A stretch of 64,000 nucleotides of DNA from Peptostreptococcaceae bacterium. Its GTDB lineage: Bacteria; Bacillota; Clostridia; Peptostreptococcales; Peptostreptococcaceae. Every line of letters starts with the position of its first letter. Positions within the stretch are counted from its first letter, which is position 1. Below the pieces are notes generated by a model. It worked only from the letters and a program-made list of their open reading frames with translations. It did not search any database and was not told where the DNA came from. The translations under genes and the position numbers were made by a program. Shown piece by piece: positions 37,158 through 47,300 of this stretch. The DNA lies in the NCBI GenBank assembly GCA_902363255.1, contig CABIZO010000002.1, positions 1 through 64,000 of the forward strand, in the 5' to 3' direction.

Positions 37158-38129
37158 ATGAGTAATATATTAGAAGTAAATAATTTAAGAACATCATTCT
37201 TTACAAAAAAAGGTGAAGTGCAAGCAGTAAGGAATGTTAGTTTTAAAGTTGGTAGAAAAGAGATAGTTGGGTTAGTAGGGGAAAGTGGTAGCGGAAAAAG
37301 TATAACTTCAAAATCTATAATGGGTTTGATAAGTCATCCAGGCAAAATAGTGGACGGAGAAATATTGTTTGAAGGAAAAGACTTAGCTAAACTTGATGAG
37401 AAGGAAATGAGAAAAATAAGAGGGAATGAAATTTCTATGGTATTTCAAGATCCGATGACGGCTTTAAATCCTCTTATAAAAGTAGGTAAACAAATAAGTG
37501 AGATTCTAATAAGACACCAAAATCTTAGCAAAAATGAAGCTAGAGAAAAAGCAATAGAGTTACTAAAAATGGTTGGAATCCCCTCACCAGAAATAAGAGT
37601 AGATAATTATCCTCATGAATTTAGTGGAGGTATGAGACAAAGAGTTTGTATTGCTATGGCAATGAGTTCATCACCAAGATTATTAATTGCAGATGAACCA
37701 ACTACAGCATTAGATGTAACGATACAAGCACAAATTTTAAGATTAATAAAGAAATTAAACAGTGAAAATGAAAATTCAACTATACTAATAACTCACGATT
37801 TGGGAGTAGTTTATAATACTTGTGATAAAGTTATTGTAATGTATGGTGGGCAAATTATGGAGACTGGAACTGTAGCAGAAATATTTAACAATGCCAAGCA
37901 TCCATATACAATAGGTCTATTAAAATCCATACCAAAACGTAATAACTGTGAAAAAGAAAGATTAGTACCAATACAAGGAGCACCACCAAGTTTGCTTAAT
38001 CCACCAAGTGGATGTCCATTTTATGATAGGTGTGATGAAAAAAGAGATGTTTGCAAAAATACCATTACAACAAAAGTATTAAGTGAAACACATGAAGTAA
38101 ACTGTGCTTTAGTAAGTGAGGATGAGTAG
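37158..38129 (+). CDS. Oligopeptide ABC transporter ATP-binding protein (OppD/DppD type)
   Basis: A 323-residue ATPase: Walker A GESGSGKS, Q-loop VFQDPMTALNP, signature FSGGMRQRVCIA, Walker B LLIADEPTTALD and switch His ITHDLG. The C-terminal oligo_HPY region carries PPSGCPFYDRC and the cysteines seen in Fe-S-like OppD tails. I chose ATG 37158, which has GGTAGGTGG upstream; a GTG at 37149 directly after the previous stop is an alternative. Confidence 0.93.
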   Translation: MSNILEVNNLRTSFFTKKGEVQAVRNVSFKVGRKEIVGLVGESGSGKSITSKSIMGLISHPGKIVDGEILFEGKDLAKLDEKEMRKIRGNEISMVFQDPMTALNPLIKVGKQISEILIRHQNLSKNEAREKAIELLKMVGIPSPEIRVDNYPHEFSGGMRQRVCIAMAMSSSPRLLIADEPTTALDVTIQAQILRLIKKLNSENENSTILITHDLGVVYNTCDKVIVMYGGQIMETGTVAEIFNNAKHPYTIGLLKSIPKRNNCEKERLVPIQGAPPSLLNPPSGCPFYDRCDEKRDVCKNTITTKVLSETHEVNCALVSEDE

Positions 38130-38130
38130 A

Positions 38131-39084
38131 ATGAATTTAGTAGAAGTTAAGAACTTAAAAAAATATTTTACACAACATAGCGGTATTCTTAAGAAAAGTG
38201 TTAAAGAAGTAAAGGCTGTGGATGATGTAAGTTTTTATATAAAAAAAGGTGAAACACTAGGTTTAGTGGGAGAAAGTGGATGTGGTAAATCTACTTTAGG
38301 AAGAACTTTAATAAGACTTTATGATGTAACTGAAGGTGAAATTTTATTTGATGGTGAAGATATAGGGAAAAAAAGTGAGAAAGAATTGAAATCTTTTAGA
38401 AAAAGAATCCAAACTATTTTTCAAGATCCTTATGCATCTTTAAATCCAAACATGATGGTAAAAGATATAATTAGAGAGCCTTTAGATATTCATACTGATT
38501 TTAGTAGTGAAGAAAAGAATGAAATAGTTTATGAAATGTTAGAAAAAGTAGGACTATCTAGAAATTGTGCTACAAAATATCCTCATGAATTTAGTGGAGG
38601 ACAAAGACAAAGAATAGGTATAGCAAGGGCATTATCTGTTAAGCCAGAATTTATTTTCTGTGATGAACCTATATCTGCTTTAGATGTGTCTATTCAAGCT
38701 CAAGTAATAAATTTATTAGAAGATTTACAAAAAGAATTTGGTGTAACATATCTTTTTATTGCTCATGACTTATCCATGGTTAGACATATCTCTGACAGAG
38801 TATGTGTAATGTATTTAGGTAAAATAGTTGAGATTGGTAATAGTGAAGATATTTATAGAACACCAAAACACCCATATACAAAAGCACTGCTTAGTAGTAT
38901 TCCTTCTATAGATGATGAAAGAGAAGAAGAAATATTAGAAGGGGATGTGCCAAACCCATTAAATCCTCCTTCAGGATGTAGATTTAGAACTAGATGTAAG
39001 TTCTGCACAGAAATATGTGAAAAAGAAGAACCAAAATCAAAGACATATGAAGATGGTCATATGGTTTATTGCCATAATATATAA
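38131..39084 (+). CDS. Oligopeptide ABC transporter ATP-binding protein (OppF/DppF type)
   Basis: A 317-residue ATPase: KSVKEVKAVDDVSFYIKKGE, Walker A GESGCGKST, IFQDPYASLNP, FSGGQRQRIGIA, CDEPISALD and the C-terminal NPPSGCRFRTRC with clustered Cys. It partners with the OppD-type protein. The start at 38131 is preceded by GTGAGGATGAG; GTG 38116 and ATG 38122 overlap the previous gene and are alternatives. It ends the operon. Confidence 0.93.
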   Translation: MNLVEVKNLKKYFTQHSGILKKSVKEVKAVDDVSFYIKKGETLGLVGESGCGKSTLGRTLIRLYDVTEGEILFDGEDIGKKSEKELKSFRKRIQTIFQDPYASLNPNMMVKDIIREPLDIHTDFSSEEKNEIVYEMLEKVGLSRNCATKYPHEFSGGQRQRIGIARALSVKPEFIFCDEPISALDVSIQAQVINLLEDLQKEFGVTYLFIAHDLSMVRHISDRVCVMYLGKIVEIGNSEDIYRTPKHPYTKALLSSIPSIDDEREEEILEGDVPNPLNPPSGCRFRTRCKFCTEICEKEEPKSKTYEDGHMVYCHNI

Positions 39085-39109
39085 AAATATAGCCAAACAC
39101 AATATAGTT

Positions 39110-39153
39110 AACCCCAATTATTGGACCAAAAATCTAATGATTGGGGTATTTTT
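39110..39153 (+). terminator. Terminator of the oligopeptide transporter operon
   Basis: ACCCCAAT (39111-39118) pairs with ATTGGGGT (39140-39147) around a 21-base loop, then ATTTTTA. Confidence 0.8.
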
Positions 39154-39327
39154 ATATGTGAACAATCTTATTATATATATAAGCATTTTAAAAAAATGTT
39201 AAATAAAGAAAAAATATGTTATGATATCGTATTAAATTTTCACAAAAAATACTATAATGTAACATATATGAAAGTAAAAAAGTAAATTATAAGTTAGTTA
39301 ACTTATTTATTATAAAGGAGCAAAACT

Positions 39328-40872
39328 ATGAGCAAATTAGCGAGAGCCACTTTTGGACTTATGGTGGCAACAATAATAGCAAAAATACTTGGGTTTGGGA
39401 GAGAGTTAGTTCTTGCTGCTGGATATGGAACAAGTATTTACAGTGATGCCTACGTAACAGCTATGAATATACCACAGGTTATTTTTGCCATAATAGGCAG
39501 CACTTTAGCAACGGTGCTTATACCCATGTATATGGAAGTACATAGTAAGGATGGAGAAGAAAGATCTCTTAAGTTTATAAATAATGTGTTTAATTTGGTT
39601 ATTATAGGATGTATAGTTCTTTCTGTCCTTGGATTTATATTTACAGAACAAATTGTAAATGTATTTGCCATAGGATATGAAGGAGAGGCATTGCAGGTGG
39701 CTATCAATTTCACCAGAATTACCATTCTTGGAATTGTGTTTACAGGTCTTAGTTATGTGATGACTTCTTATTTACAAATAAAAAATGATTTTATAATGCC
39801 GGGACTTAGTAGTGTGCCAAAGAATGTAATCATCATTGTGGCAACTTTACTTAGTATAAGTCACGGTCCTTATTTAATGATTTGGGGAACTTTGATAGGA
39901 ATGGCATCTGAATTTTTATTTCAATTACCCTTTGCCATTAAAAAAGGATATAAATATAAACCAGTTATAGATTTAAAAGATAAATATATTAAAAAGATGG
40001 CATGGCTTATAGCACCTGTTTTGATAGGTGTGGCAGTAAATCAGGTGAATACTTTGGTGGACAGAACTTTGGCATCTACTTTACCAGCGGGGACAGTATC
40101 TGCACTGAATTATTCAAACAAGCTGACATCCTTTGTGATAGCTATATTTATAACATCAATTTCATCTGTTATTTATCCCATATTGTCACAGTTGTCCAAT
40201 GAAAATAACAAGGAGAGATTTACTTCTTCTGTTATAAAAAGTATAAACTGCGTCATAATTTTAATTTTACCAATCACTGTTGGGACCATAGTGTTGGCAC
40301 TTCCCATAGTTAGGGTGCTTTTTGAAAGAGGGGCATTTGATGCAAGGGGAACTTATTTAACGGCCTTAGCTCTTGCCATGTATTCAATAGGGATGGTGGC
40401 TTATGGTTTGAGAGATGTGCTTGGGAAGATTTTTTACTCATTACAAGATACGAAAACTCCTATGATAAATGGTGTTATTGCCATGGGTGTGAATATGGTC
40501 ATGGACGTGGTGTTTATTAAGTTTTGGGGGCTGGCAGGTCTGACTTTGGCCACTAGCTTGTCTTCCATGGCTTGTATTATGCTTTTGTTTAGAAGTTTGA
40601 AAAAGAAGATTGGATACTTTGGGCAGGATAAAATCGTGAAAGCTACTGTGAAAAGCTTAGTGGCATCTTTGATTATGGGTGCTGTGGCTTATTATTCTTA
40701 TCATTATATGATGAGGTTTACTAATACTGGTGGGGAGAGTGAGTTTGTGGTACTTTGTGTGGCAGTTGTATTGGGAGCTATTATTTATGGTGGTCTTGTA
40801 ATTTTGTTTAAGGTTGATGAGATTAAGATTGTTACAGATGTGGTGAAAAAGAGATTTAATAAGAGAGCATAA
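39328..40872 (+). CDS. murJ: MurJ/MviN-type lipid II flippase
   Basis: A 514-residue membrane protein with about 14 helices, the size of MurJ. The N-terminal segment ATIIAKILGFGRELVLAAGYG and the later KNVIIIVATLL and RDVLGKIFYSLQDTKTPM are typical of MurJ/MviN. It would move lipid II, the peptidoglycan precursor, to the outside. AAAGGAG precedes the ATG. It is monocistronic as far as I see. A polysaccharide role as an alternative flippase cannot be ruled out because the sugar locus lies upstream, but the family match is to MurJ. Confidence 0.9.
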   Translation: MSKLARATFGLMVATIIAKILGFGRELVLAAGYGTSIYSDAYVTAMNIPQVIFAIIGSTLATVLIPMYMEVHSKDGEERSLKFINNVFNLVIIGCIVLSVLGFIFTEQIVNVFAIGYEGEALQVAINFTRITILGIVFTGLSYVMTSYLQIKNDFIMPGLSSVPKNVIIIVATLLSISHGPYLMIWGTLIGMASEFLFQLPFAIKKGYKYKPVIDLKDKYIKKMAWLIAPVLIGVAVNQVNTLVDRTLASTLPAGTVSALNYSNKLTSFVIAIFITSISSVIYPILSQLSNENNKERFTSSVIKSINCVIILILPITVGTIVLALPIVRVLFERGAFDARGTYLTALALAMYSIGMVAYGLRDVLGKIFYSLQDTKTPMINGVIAMGVNMVMDVVFIKFWGLAGLTLATSLSSMACIMLLFRSLKKKIGYFGQDKIVKATVKSLVASLIMGAVAYYSYHYMMRFTNTGGESEFVVLCVAVVLGAIIYGGLVILFKVDEIKIVTDVVKKRFNKRA

Positions 40873-41070
40873 GCATTATTGAAAAATTTGAATAAGCAGT
40901 TTTGATTATTTTTTATAATGACTATGCGCAAATTTAAGAAAAGTTGTGCTACTATTAATGATAAGAAATAAACTATATTTTTATATATTTATTAAATTAA
41001 TTTGTAATATAAAGAAGGATTTTAAAGAAATATTAAGAATAAAGAATAAATATAATATAAGAGGGAATTT
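40873..41070 (+). other. Intergenic stretch without a recognised feature
   Basis: About 200 AT-rich bases after murJ with stops in all frames. A tiny ORF (14 codons, MYLLDDMIDRGIFK) at 41071-41115 with GAGGG upstream overlaps the start of the broken PqqD copy by four bases; it may be the relic of a short upstream gene. Confidence 0.35.
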
Positions 41071-41111
41071 ATGTATTTACTAGACGATATGATTGACAGG
41101 GGGATTTTTAA

Positions 41112-41249
41112 ATGAAGATTAAAGACGGATTTATACTTAGAAAAATTGCGGGATAAGATATAGTAAATGAAATACCAGTATACAAATTAAAATGCACGCC
41201 AGACATAGAAGCAGTTGAAGTATTGAAAAAAGAAATAGACAAATTATAA
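41112..41249 (+). pseudogene. PqqD-like RiPP recognition element, broken copy
   Basis: From ATG 41112 the frame reads MKIKDGFILRKIAG, stop, DIVNEIPVYKLKCTPD. The first 14 residues match the start of the intact PqqD protein in this locus (MKFKKEFMLREIVG) and PqqD proteins generally. The strand after the stop does not continue the PqqD pattern; a helical tail AVEVLKKEIDKL closes the frame at 41249. So the central part was lost and the remainder has an in-frame TAA. It directly precedes the protease gene of the RiPP locus. Confidence 0.6.
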
Positions 41250-41268
41250 TTAAAAATGAGGGAAGGCT

Positions 41269-41745
41269 ATGGAAAGAACTATTAAAAAGGTTTCTACTCA
41301 TGATTTATTCCCTATAATAGAAGAATTGCTTGCCATGGATAGGCAAGTAATTTTTACTGTAAAGGGAAGAAGTATGCTACCCTTTATAGGAGATAATAGG
41401 GACCAAATCATATTAGAAAAAAAAGATTTTACACATCTAAAGCGAGGAGATATTATTCTTTTTAAACTTAAATGTGGCAAATATATATTACATAGAATTT
41501 ATGAAGTAAAAGATAGAAGTTATCATACTATAGGAGATGGCAATTTACATTTTGACGGATGGATTGAAAGTAATCAGGTTATAGGAGTAGTCAGTAAAAT
41601 CATAAGAAAAGGAAAAGAAATAGATTGTAATTCAACAAAATGGAAGGTAATATTCGCCATATGGATGAAATTACTACCTATTAGGAGATATTTATTAAAA
41701 GCATGTTACGGATTAAGTAAGATTAAAAGAAAAATATTTACATAA
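41269..41745 (+). CDS. Signal-peptidase-like S24/S26 protease of the RiPP locus
   Basis: A 158-residue protein with the peptidase S24/S26 fold motifs: FTVKGRSMLPFI (Ser35 nucleophile), RGDIILFK and ILHRIYEV (His75), then TIGDGNLHFDGWI. His in place of the general-base Lys is as in the S26B, SipW/ER-type group, giving a Ser35-His75 dyad. The N-terminal helix is short and there is no clear membrane anchor at the start; a moderately hydrophobic stretch lies near residues 125-145. RiPP loci with PqqD, HprK-like and nucleotidyltransferase genes often carry such a protein; leader cleavage is a plausible role. The exporter gene follows. Confidence 0.75.
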   Translation: MERTIKKVSTHDLFPIIEELLAMDRQVIFTVKGRSMLPFIGDNRDQIILEKKDFTHLKRGDIILFKLKCGKYILHRIYEVKDRSYHTIGDGNLHFDGWIESNQVIGVVSKIIRKGKEIDCNSTKWKVIFAIWMKLLPIRRYLLKACYGLSKIKRKIFT

Positions 41746-41806
41746 AAAATTAAAAAAGTTCATAATGGATTTATAAAGAAATCAGTTACTAATAGGGGAG
41801 AAATTA

Positions 41807-43567
41807 ATGAATTTTATAAAAAAAGTAATAAAAAAAATCAAGGAAGGCTTGTTACAAGAAATGTGGGAAGAGACTAAGTGGATGTATCAATATGCCAGAA
41901 GATATAAGTTTGCCATACTTTTTTATATAATATTGGGAGTAGTGGGAACAGGCATGAACTTGGGAGGAAGCGTAGCATCCAAATACCTTATAGATGCAGT
42001 TACAGGGGTGGATAAAAGGAATATAGGCTATATAGTGTTTCTAATTATATCAATGGCAATTCTAGGGGTAATTATTAAGGCTGTATCATCTAGAATTGCA
42101 GCGAAAATCAATGTGAAGGTGAATAATGAAATACAAAGAGAAGTTTATGATAAAATAATGACCACAGATTGGCTATCGATGACAAAATTCCATAGTGGTG
42201 ATTTGCTTAATAGATTGAACTCTGATGTGGGGACTGTATCAAATAGTATTTTGGGATGGGTTCCCAGTCTGATGACAAAATTATCACAGTTCTTAGGAGC
42301 TTTGATGATAATTTTATACTATGATCCAACCATGGCAGCTTTGGCACTACTTAGTGCACCAATCATGCTTATTTTTTCAAAAATGCTTATGACTAAAATG
42401 AGATTTTATAATAAAAGGACTAGAGAAGTTTCTAGTGAGGTCATGGCATTCAATGAGGAATCTTTTCAAAATATCCAATCTATTAAATCATTTGATTTAA
42501 TTGGACTATTCAGTAGAAGACTTATAGACATGCAAGAAAAATATAAAGATGTATATATGGATTACAATAAATTTTCTATCTATACTTCTTCTTTTATGTC
42601 CTTAGTAGGTATGCTTGTCTCTTATTCGTGTTTTGGATGGGGAGTGTATAGACTTTGGAGTGGTGCTATTACTTATGGTACCATGACTTTGTTTTTACAG
42701 TTATCAGGATCTTTGACGAGTACTTTTTCAGCATTAGTTGGCCTAGTTCCTTCTGCAATCTCAGCAACTACTTCAGCAGGAAGGTTGATGGCATTTTTTG
42801 ATTTGCCTCATGAAGAGAAGGTAGACGATGAAAAGGTGAAGGTAGTGGAAAATGGAAGTTTAGATAAGGGTCTTTCAGTGAGGTTAGAAGATGTTATGTA
42901 TAACTATGATGAAAATAAAGTAGTTTTTGAAGGTGCTAATGTGGAGGCTAATCCAGGAGAAATAGTGGCATTAGTTGGACCTTCTGGAGAAGGAAAAACT
43001 ACTATGATTAGGTTGCTTTTGGGACTTATTAATGCTAAAAATGGTAAAGCTGTGGTGAGAGATATTTTTGGTGAAGAGTGCAATATTTCAGCTAATACTA
43101 GAAGATTTTTTGCTTATGTACCACAAGGAAATACTATTTTTTCTGGAACTATAGGTGACAATATGAAGATGGTAAAAGAAGATGCAACTGATGAGGAGAT
43201 AGTAGAGGCGTTGAAAGCTGCTTGTGCATGGGATTTTGTGAAACAGTTACCAGATGGAATTTATAGCATGGTTGGAGAAAGAGGTGGAGGATTTTCTGAA
43301 GGACAAGCTCAGAGGTTGTCCATTGCCAGAGCTTTACTTAGAAGAAGTCCTATATTGTTGTTAGATGAGGCAACTTCTGCACTAGATGTTTATACGGAGA
43401 GAGAAGTTCTGAGAAATATTATGGATATGGGCTATGCTAGGACTTGTATTGTCACAACTCATAGACCTAGTGTACTTAGTATGTGTGATAGGGTTTATAA
43501 GATTGATAAGAGTAGTGTAAGTGAGATTGATGGTTTGGAAGTTGAGATGTTGATAAAGGATTTTTAG
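41807..43567 (+). CDS. ABC exporter (permease-ATPase fusion) of the RiPP locus
   Basis: A 586-residue type I exporter half-transporter. Six membrane helices occupy residues 30-330. The ATPase shows Walker A VGPSGEGKTT (about 390), Q-loop YVPQGN, signature FSEGQAQRLS (LSGGQ variant, about 495), Walker B ILLLDEATSALD (about 517) and switch His VTTHRP. It has no N-terminal C39 peptidase domain, so leader cleavage would need another protease, for which the S24/S26-like protein just upstream is the candidate. RBS AGGGGAG. Confidence 0.88.
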   Translation: MNFIKKVIKKIKEGLLQEMWEETKWMYQYARRYKFAILFYIILGVVGTGMNLGGSVASKYLIDAVTGVDKRNIGYIVFLIISMAILGVIIKAVSSRIAAKINVKVNNEIQREVYDKIMTTDWLSMTKFHSGDLLNRLNSDVGTVSNSILGWVPSLMTKLSQFLGALMIILYYDPTMAALALLSAPIMLIFSKMLMTKMRFYNKRTREVSSEVMAFNEESFQNIQSIKSFDLIGLFSRRLIDMQEKYKDVYMDYNKFSIYTSSFMSLVGMLVSYSCFGWGVYRLWSGAITYGTMTLFLQLSGSLTSTFSALVGLVPSAISATTSAGRLMAFFDLPHEEKVDDEKVKVVENGSLDKGLSVRLEDVMYNYDENKVVFEGANVEANPGEIVALVGPSGEGKTTMIRLLLGLINAKNGKAVVRDIFGEECNISANTRRFFAYVPQGNTIFSGTIGDNMKMVKEDATDEEIVEALKAACAWDFVKQLPDGIYSMVGERGGGFSEGQAQRLSIARALLRRSPILLLDEATSALDVYTEREVLRNIMDMGYARTCIVTTHRPSVLSMCDRVYKIDKSSVSEIDGLEVEMLIKDF

Positions 43568-43814
43568 TAATATTGATTTGATTTTGTTTGTGAAAGGATA
43601 AAATCAAATAAGTAGTGAAGGTATGGAGTTGTAAATATAAAATACTTTTTATATGTAACACAAGAAAAATTAATTTTTATGACAAAAATAGAGGGTTTTA
43701 ATATAAATAATCGAAATTAGTATAGTGATAGAGTTTTTTGTATTTATTATAAAATAAAATTTTTAAAAATAAATACTAAAAAATGTACGGATAAAAGTTT
43801 TGTATGGTAAAATA

Positions 43815-43823
43815 TGATATAAT
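43815..43823 (+). promoter_or_regulatory. Extended -10 promoter candidate for the VWA gene
   Basis: TGATATAAT fits an extended -10 element (TGnTATAAT). No good -35 lies 17 bases upstream. If used, the transcript would start near 43830 and include all the inverted repeats of the leader. Confidence 0.4.
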
Positions 43824-43856
43824 TTACTATATTAGTTTTTCTAACTAATTATAAAG

Positions 43857-43884
43857 ACTAATACTACACATGTGTAGTATTAGT
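43857..43884. repeat. Perfect 28-base palindrome
   Basis: The half ACTAATACTACACA is followed by its exact reverse complement. There is no T run after it (AAGGAA follows), so it is not a standard terminator. It is either an operator-like dyad or an RNA hairpin in the leader. Confidence 0.85.
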
Positions 43885-44047
43885 AAGGAATAAAAATTAA
43901 TATAGTCTGATATAAAAAATTATAAAATAGACATAGAAGAAATATTTTAAGAAATAAAGTACATAAAGGGGAATTATGTATTTTACAAATTATTATTATT
44001 AAAAGTGTTATTTAGTATATTTAAGAGGTTTAAAGTTTAATGGGGTT

Positions 44048-44071
44048 AATAAAGTAAATATTTACTTTATT
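44048..44071. repeat. Perfect 24-base palindrome
   Basis: AATAAAGTAAAT is followed by its exact reverse complement, with no spacer. A short A/T-rich tail follows rather than a T run. Confidence 0.8.
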
Positions 44072-44231
44072 ATAAATTTTAGACTTGTCTATCGATGAAA
44101 AATCGAATAAGGTGTTTTTTTAAATTGTGGGGCGTTTAGTTCATTTTAATAATTTATCGTATCTATATAGATTTTCTATCTTATTTCCATCCAATGTGAT
44201 TAGAAATTATATGACACAATTTAAGAAAATA

Positions 44232-44295
44232 ATGAGACAAGTTCTCATAACAAGTGGATTTACGCGACACTTGTTATGCTAAAGATTTGTGCGTA
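44232..44295 (+). promoter_or_regulatory. Leader RNA with alternative hairpins and possible pseudoknot
   Basis: Hairpin 1: ATGAGA (44232-44237) with TCTCAT (44243-44248). Hairpin 2: CATAACAAGTG (44246-44256) with CACTTGTTATG (44268-44278), a perfect 11-bp stem; it shares three bases with hairpin 1, so they compete. The hairpin-2 loop contains TACGC (44261-44265), which can pair with GCGTA at 44291-44295 to form a pseudoknot. The RBS of the VWA gene (AAGGGGAG) starts 11 bases later. This is the shape of a ligand- or protein-responsive translation switch, but I match it to no known riboswitch. Confidence 0.5.
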
Positions 44296-44320
44296 TAAAA
44301 GTTTGGAAAGGGGAGAAAAA

Positions 44321-47300
44321 ATGGGAGTTAAAGGTTTAATTAAAAAATCAGTAGCTTTAATGTCAGCACTGGCAATGAGTTTTTCTATGGTTACTATGCC
44401 ATATAGCTCAGTATTTGCTGATTCAGAAGGTGGAACAACTACTGATGATGCTCTTAAATTAGGCAAGACTGCTGAGCTACAATCTAATGGTACTTATAAA
44501 ATTTCGCTAGAAGCTTATGCTAAAGGAGAGGTAAAAGTAGATACTACAACTACTACAGTACCATGTGATATAGTTTTAGTATTAGATCAATCTGGTAGTA
44601 TGGCATATAATTTTAATGGAAATAGTACTAGTTCTAATTCATCAAGACGTCAATATGCTTTAATACAAGCAGCGACAAATTTTATCAATAATGTATCTAC
44701 AAATGCCAAAAATAGTAAAGTAGATCATAAAATAGCATTGGTTACTTTTGGAAGTAATTCTAGCATTATTTCTGGAAGTAAAACAGCAAGCACTTCCTTT
44801 GTATCACTATACAGTGAAAATAATCCAGATCAAAATACAAATGGAACTAATAGTTTATTAAGTAACATTTCAGGATTACCTGACAAACCTAGTGGATCAA
44901 CACAGATAGATTTAGGGATGAATAATGCAAAAAGCATAATGGATGCAAATCCAGTATCTAGTAATGAAAAACGTAATCGTATTGTAGTTGTATTTACAGA
45001 TGGTTATCCTACTACTTATAATGGATTTGAGCAAAAAGTAGCAGATAGTTCTATTAGTAGTGCTAAATCTTTAAAAGATAGTGGAACAACAGTATATACA
45101 ATAGGGATATTTACAGGTGCAGATGTTAATGAATTATATGGAAGTTCAAATGGAAATGTAGGTTCAACTTGGAATAGCTCAAGTACAGAAATTTGTGATG
45201 GGAATGATGCAGCAGCAAATAGATTTTTAAATTATTTATCATCAAACTTTAAAACAGCTACTTCTCTAGGACTTGATCAGTCAACAAAAGGATGGCGTAA
45301 TCAATACTATCAATATAAAATAACTAGTACGTTTAATAGAGATAGTAGCAAATATTATATGACAGCTTCTAACCAAACTGAACTAAATAATATATTTGAA
45401 ACTATTTCAAATGATGTAATTACTGGGGGAACAACAGTAGAATTGGATCAAACTGCAGTGGCAAAAGATATAGTATCAGATAACTTTGATTTACCAGAAG
45501 GATTTAGCGAAGATAATATAAAAATATACACTGCAGACTATGAAGGTAATGATACTTGGGGAGAACATCAAGTATTTACTGATGCCACAGTAAATATTGA
45601 CACTACTAACAAGTCAATTGGTGTATCTAACTTTAATTATAAAGGAAATTATGTAGCAGAAGCTACTGATAAAACTGAAGCAAAAGGTAAAAAGCTAATA
45701 ATTGAAATATATGGTGTTACAGCAAATAAGTCAGGATTAGATATGGATACTAATGCTGAGGATTCAGCTATATATAATGGTGACGGAACTTTAGTAAAAA
45801 GATTCCCACAACCAAAAGTAGATATAGATAGTAAGAGTTATGTATTAGACTATGGAAAAACTGTATCAACATCAGCCTCTGAATATGGAGTTGATGCGGT
45901 AACTATAGCAAATACAGGAAAACCATCACCATATAATGTTAATCTTACTGGTGAGTATGGTATATTTGATATATCTTCAGGTAACTTAAACTATACTCCT
46001 GGTAAAATCAATTGGGATGGAATTGATACAGGGTATGTATTTGGTCAGAAAACAAGTAGTACTGAATATAAATGGGAACAAGTAAACTTTATACCAGCTA
46101 CTTCAGTATATTATGAAGATGATTTTGCTGAGAATATTGAATCTAATGATTCTTCAGTTAAAATACAATGGACAGGTGATTGGACAAAAGTAAATTCTAC
46201 AGATACAACTACAGGAAACCAATCTTCTGATAATGAAAAATACGGATGGGATGATTCATATGCAGATGATGCACAATATAGTAATGGATCTGCACATCAA
46301 ACATCTTCAAAAGGGGCTACAGCTACATTTACATTCACTGGAACAGGTGTAGATATCTATAGTAGAACAGATAATTTTGTAGGTAAAGCTTATGCAAAAC
46401 TTTCAGGTGCTACTAAAGAAAATCAAGATGTAACAATAAATAAAGGTTTAATAGTTGATAATAACTCTTCATCTGGAACATATTATCAAATTCCAACATT
46501 ATCTTTCGATGATTTAGAATATGGAACATATACTGTTAAAATAACTGTAATGTCAGGCTCTACAGAGAATGCAACTTATTATTTAGATGGTATACGTGTA
46601 TATAATCCATTAGGAACAGTTGATGCTGATTCTACAGAAGGAAAAGCATATGAAGAAGCTGGAGAATCTAATGCTCAATATATCCAACTTAGAAAAGATT
46701 TAATTGATAATACAGTTGTAGAAGAAATATCTTCATCAATTACAGGTTCTGTATTTATTGATAAAACAGAAGATGGTCAACTTGGTCAAAGTACAAATAT
46801 AATAGGAACATATAAAGATTATGGTCCTAAAAATGAAGTTTATCTTGCAAATGGTCAAGGTGTAGCATTTAGTGTAGATGGCTACAATTCTAATACAAAA
46901 GTATTTATAGGATTAAAAGCGCCATCAGGAGAAGGAACAACTGTAGAAGTAACAAAAGGTACAGGTAAAGAAAGTTTAAATATAAATTCTGCAGCTGATT
47001 TATATTATGAAATTACACCAGATGCAAATGGTAATGTAGTAATTAAAAATACTGGAAATAAGTTATTATCTATAACGAAAGTAAGATTAACTACTTCTAA
47101 TTCATCTACGACTAGTTACTCATTAAAATCTACTCCAGAGTTAATGTCTTATGTAGATAGTTTTAGTAAATTGTCTATAGTAGAAGAACAGGAAGATGAT
47201 GTAGTAGAAGATACAATATTAAATGAAGAAGATGTAAATATAGATAATCCTACTGGAGAAAATGCAAGCGAAGGTAATTCAAGTAGTGAAAAAGATGAGA

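Larger units (their letters stand above)
43568..44320 (+). other. Long structured leader region before the VWA gene
   Basis: No gene fits in these 753 bases. They hold a candidate extended -10 (TGATATAAT, 43815-43823) and several inverted repeats: 43831-43849 (7-bp arms), a perfect 28-base palindrome at 43857-43884, a perfect 24-base palindrome at 44048-44071, and two overlapping hairpins at 44232-44278 directly before the RBS. A micro-ORF of 8 codons (MYFTNYYY) starts at 43978. Together they suggest a long 5' untranslated region of about 490 bases. Confidence 0.55.

Noticed and set aside
41807..43567. Lantibiotic-type exporter with C39 leader peptidase
   Set aside because: The protein begins directly with the membrane domain; there is no N-terminal Cys/His peptidase domain.
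43857..44278. CRISPR-like or tandem repeat array
   Set aside because: The inverted repeats differ in sequence and spacing; there are no repeated units with spacers.
44232..44295. Known c-di-GMP or preQ1 riboswitch before the VWA gene
   Set aside because: The conserved core sequences of these classes as I remember them are not present; only a general pseudoknot shape is seen.
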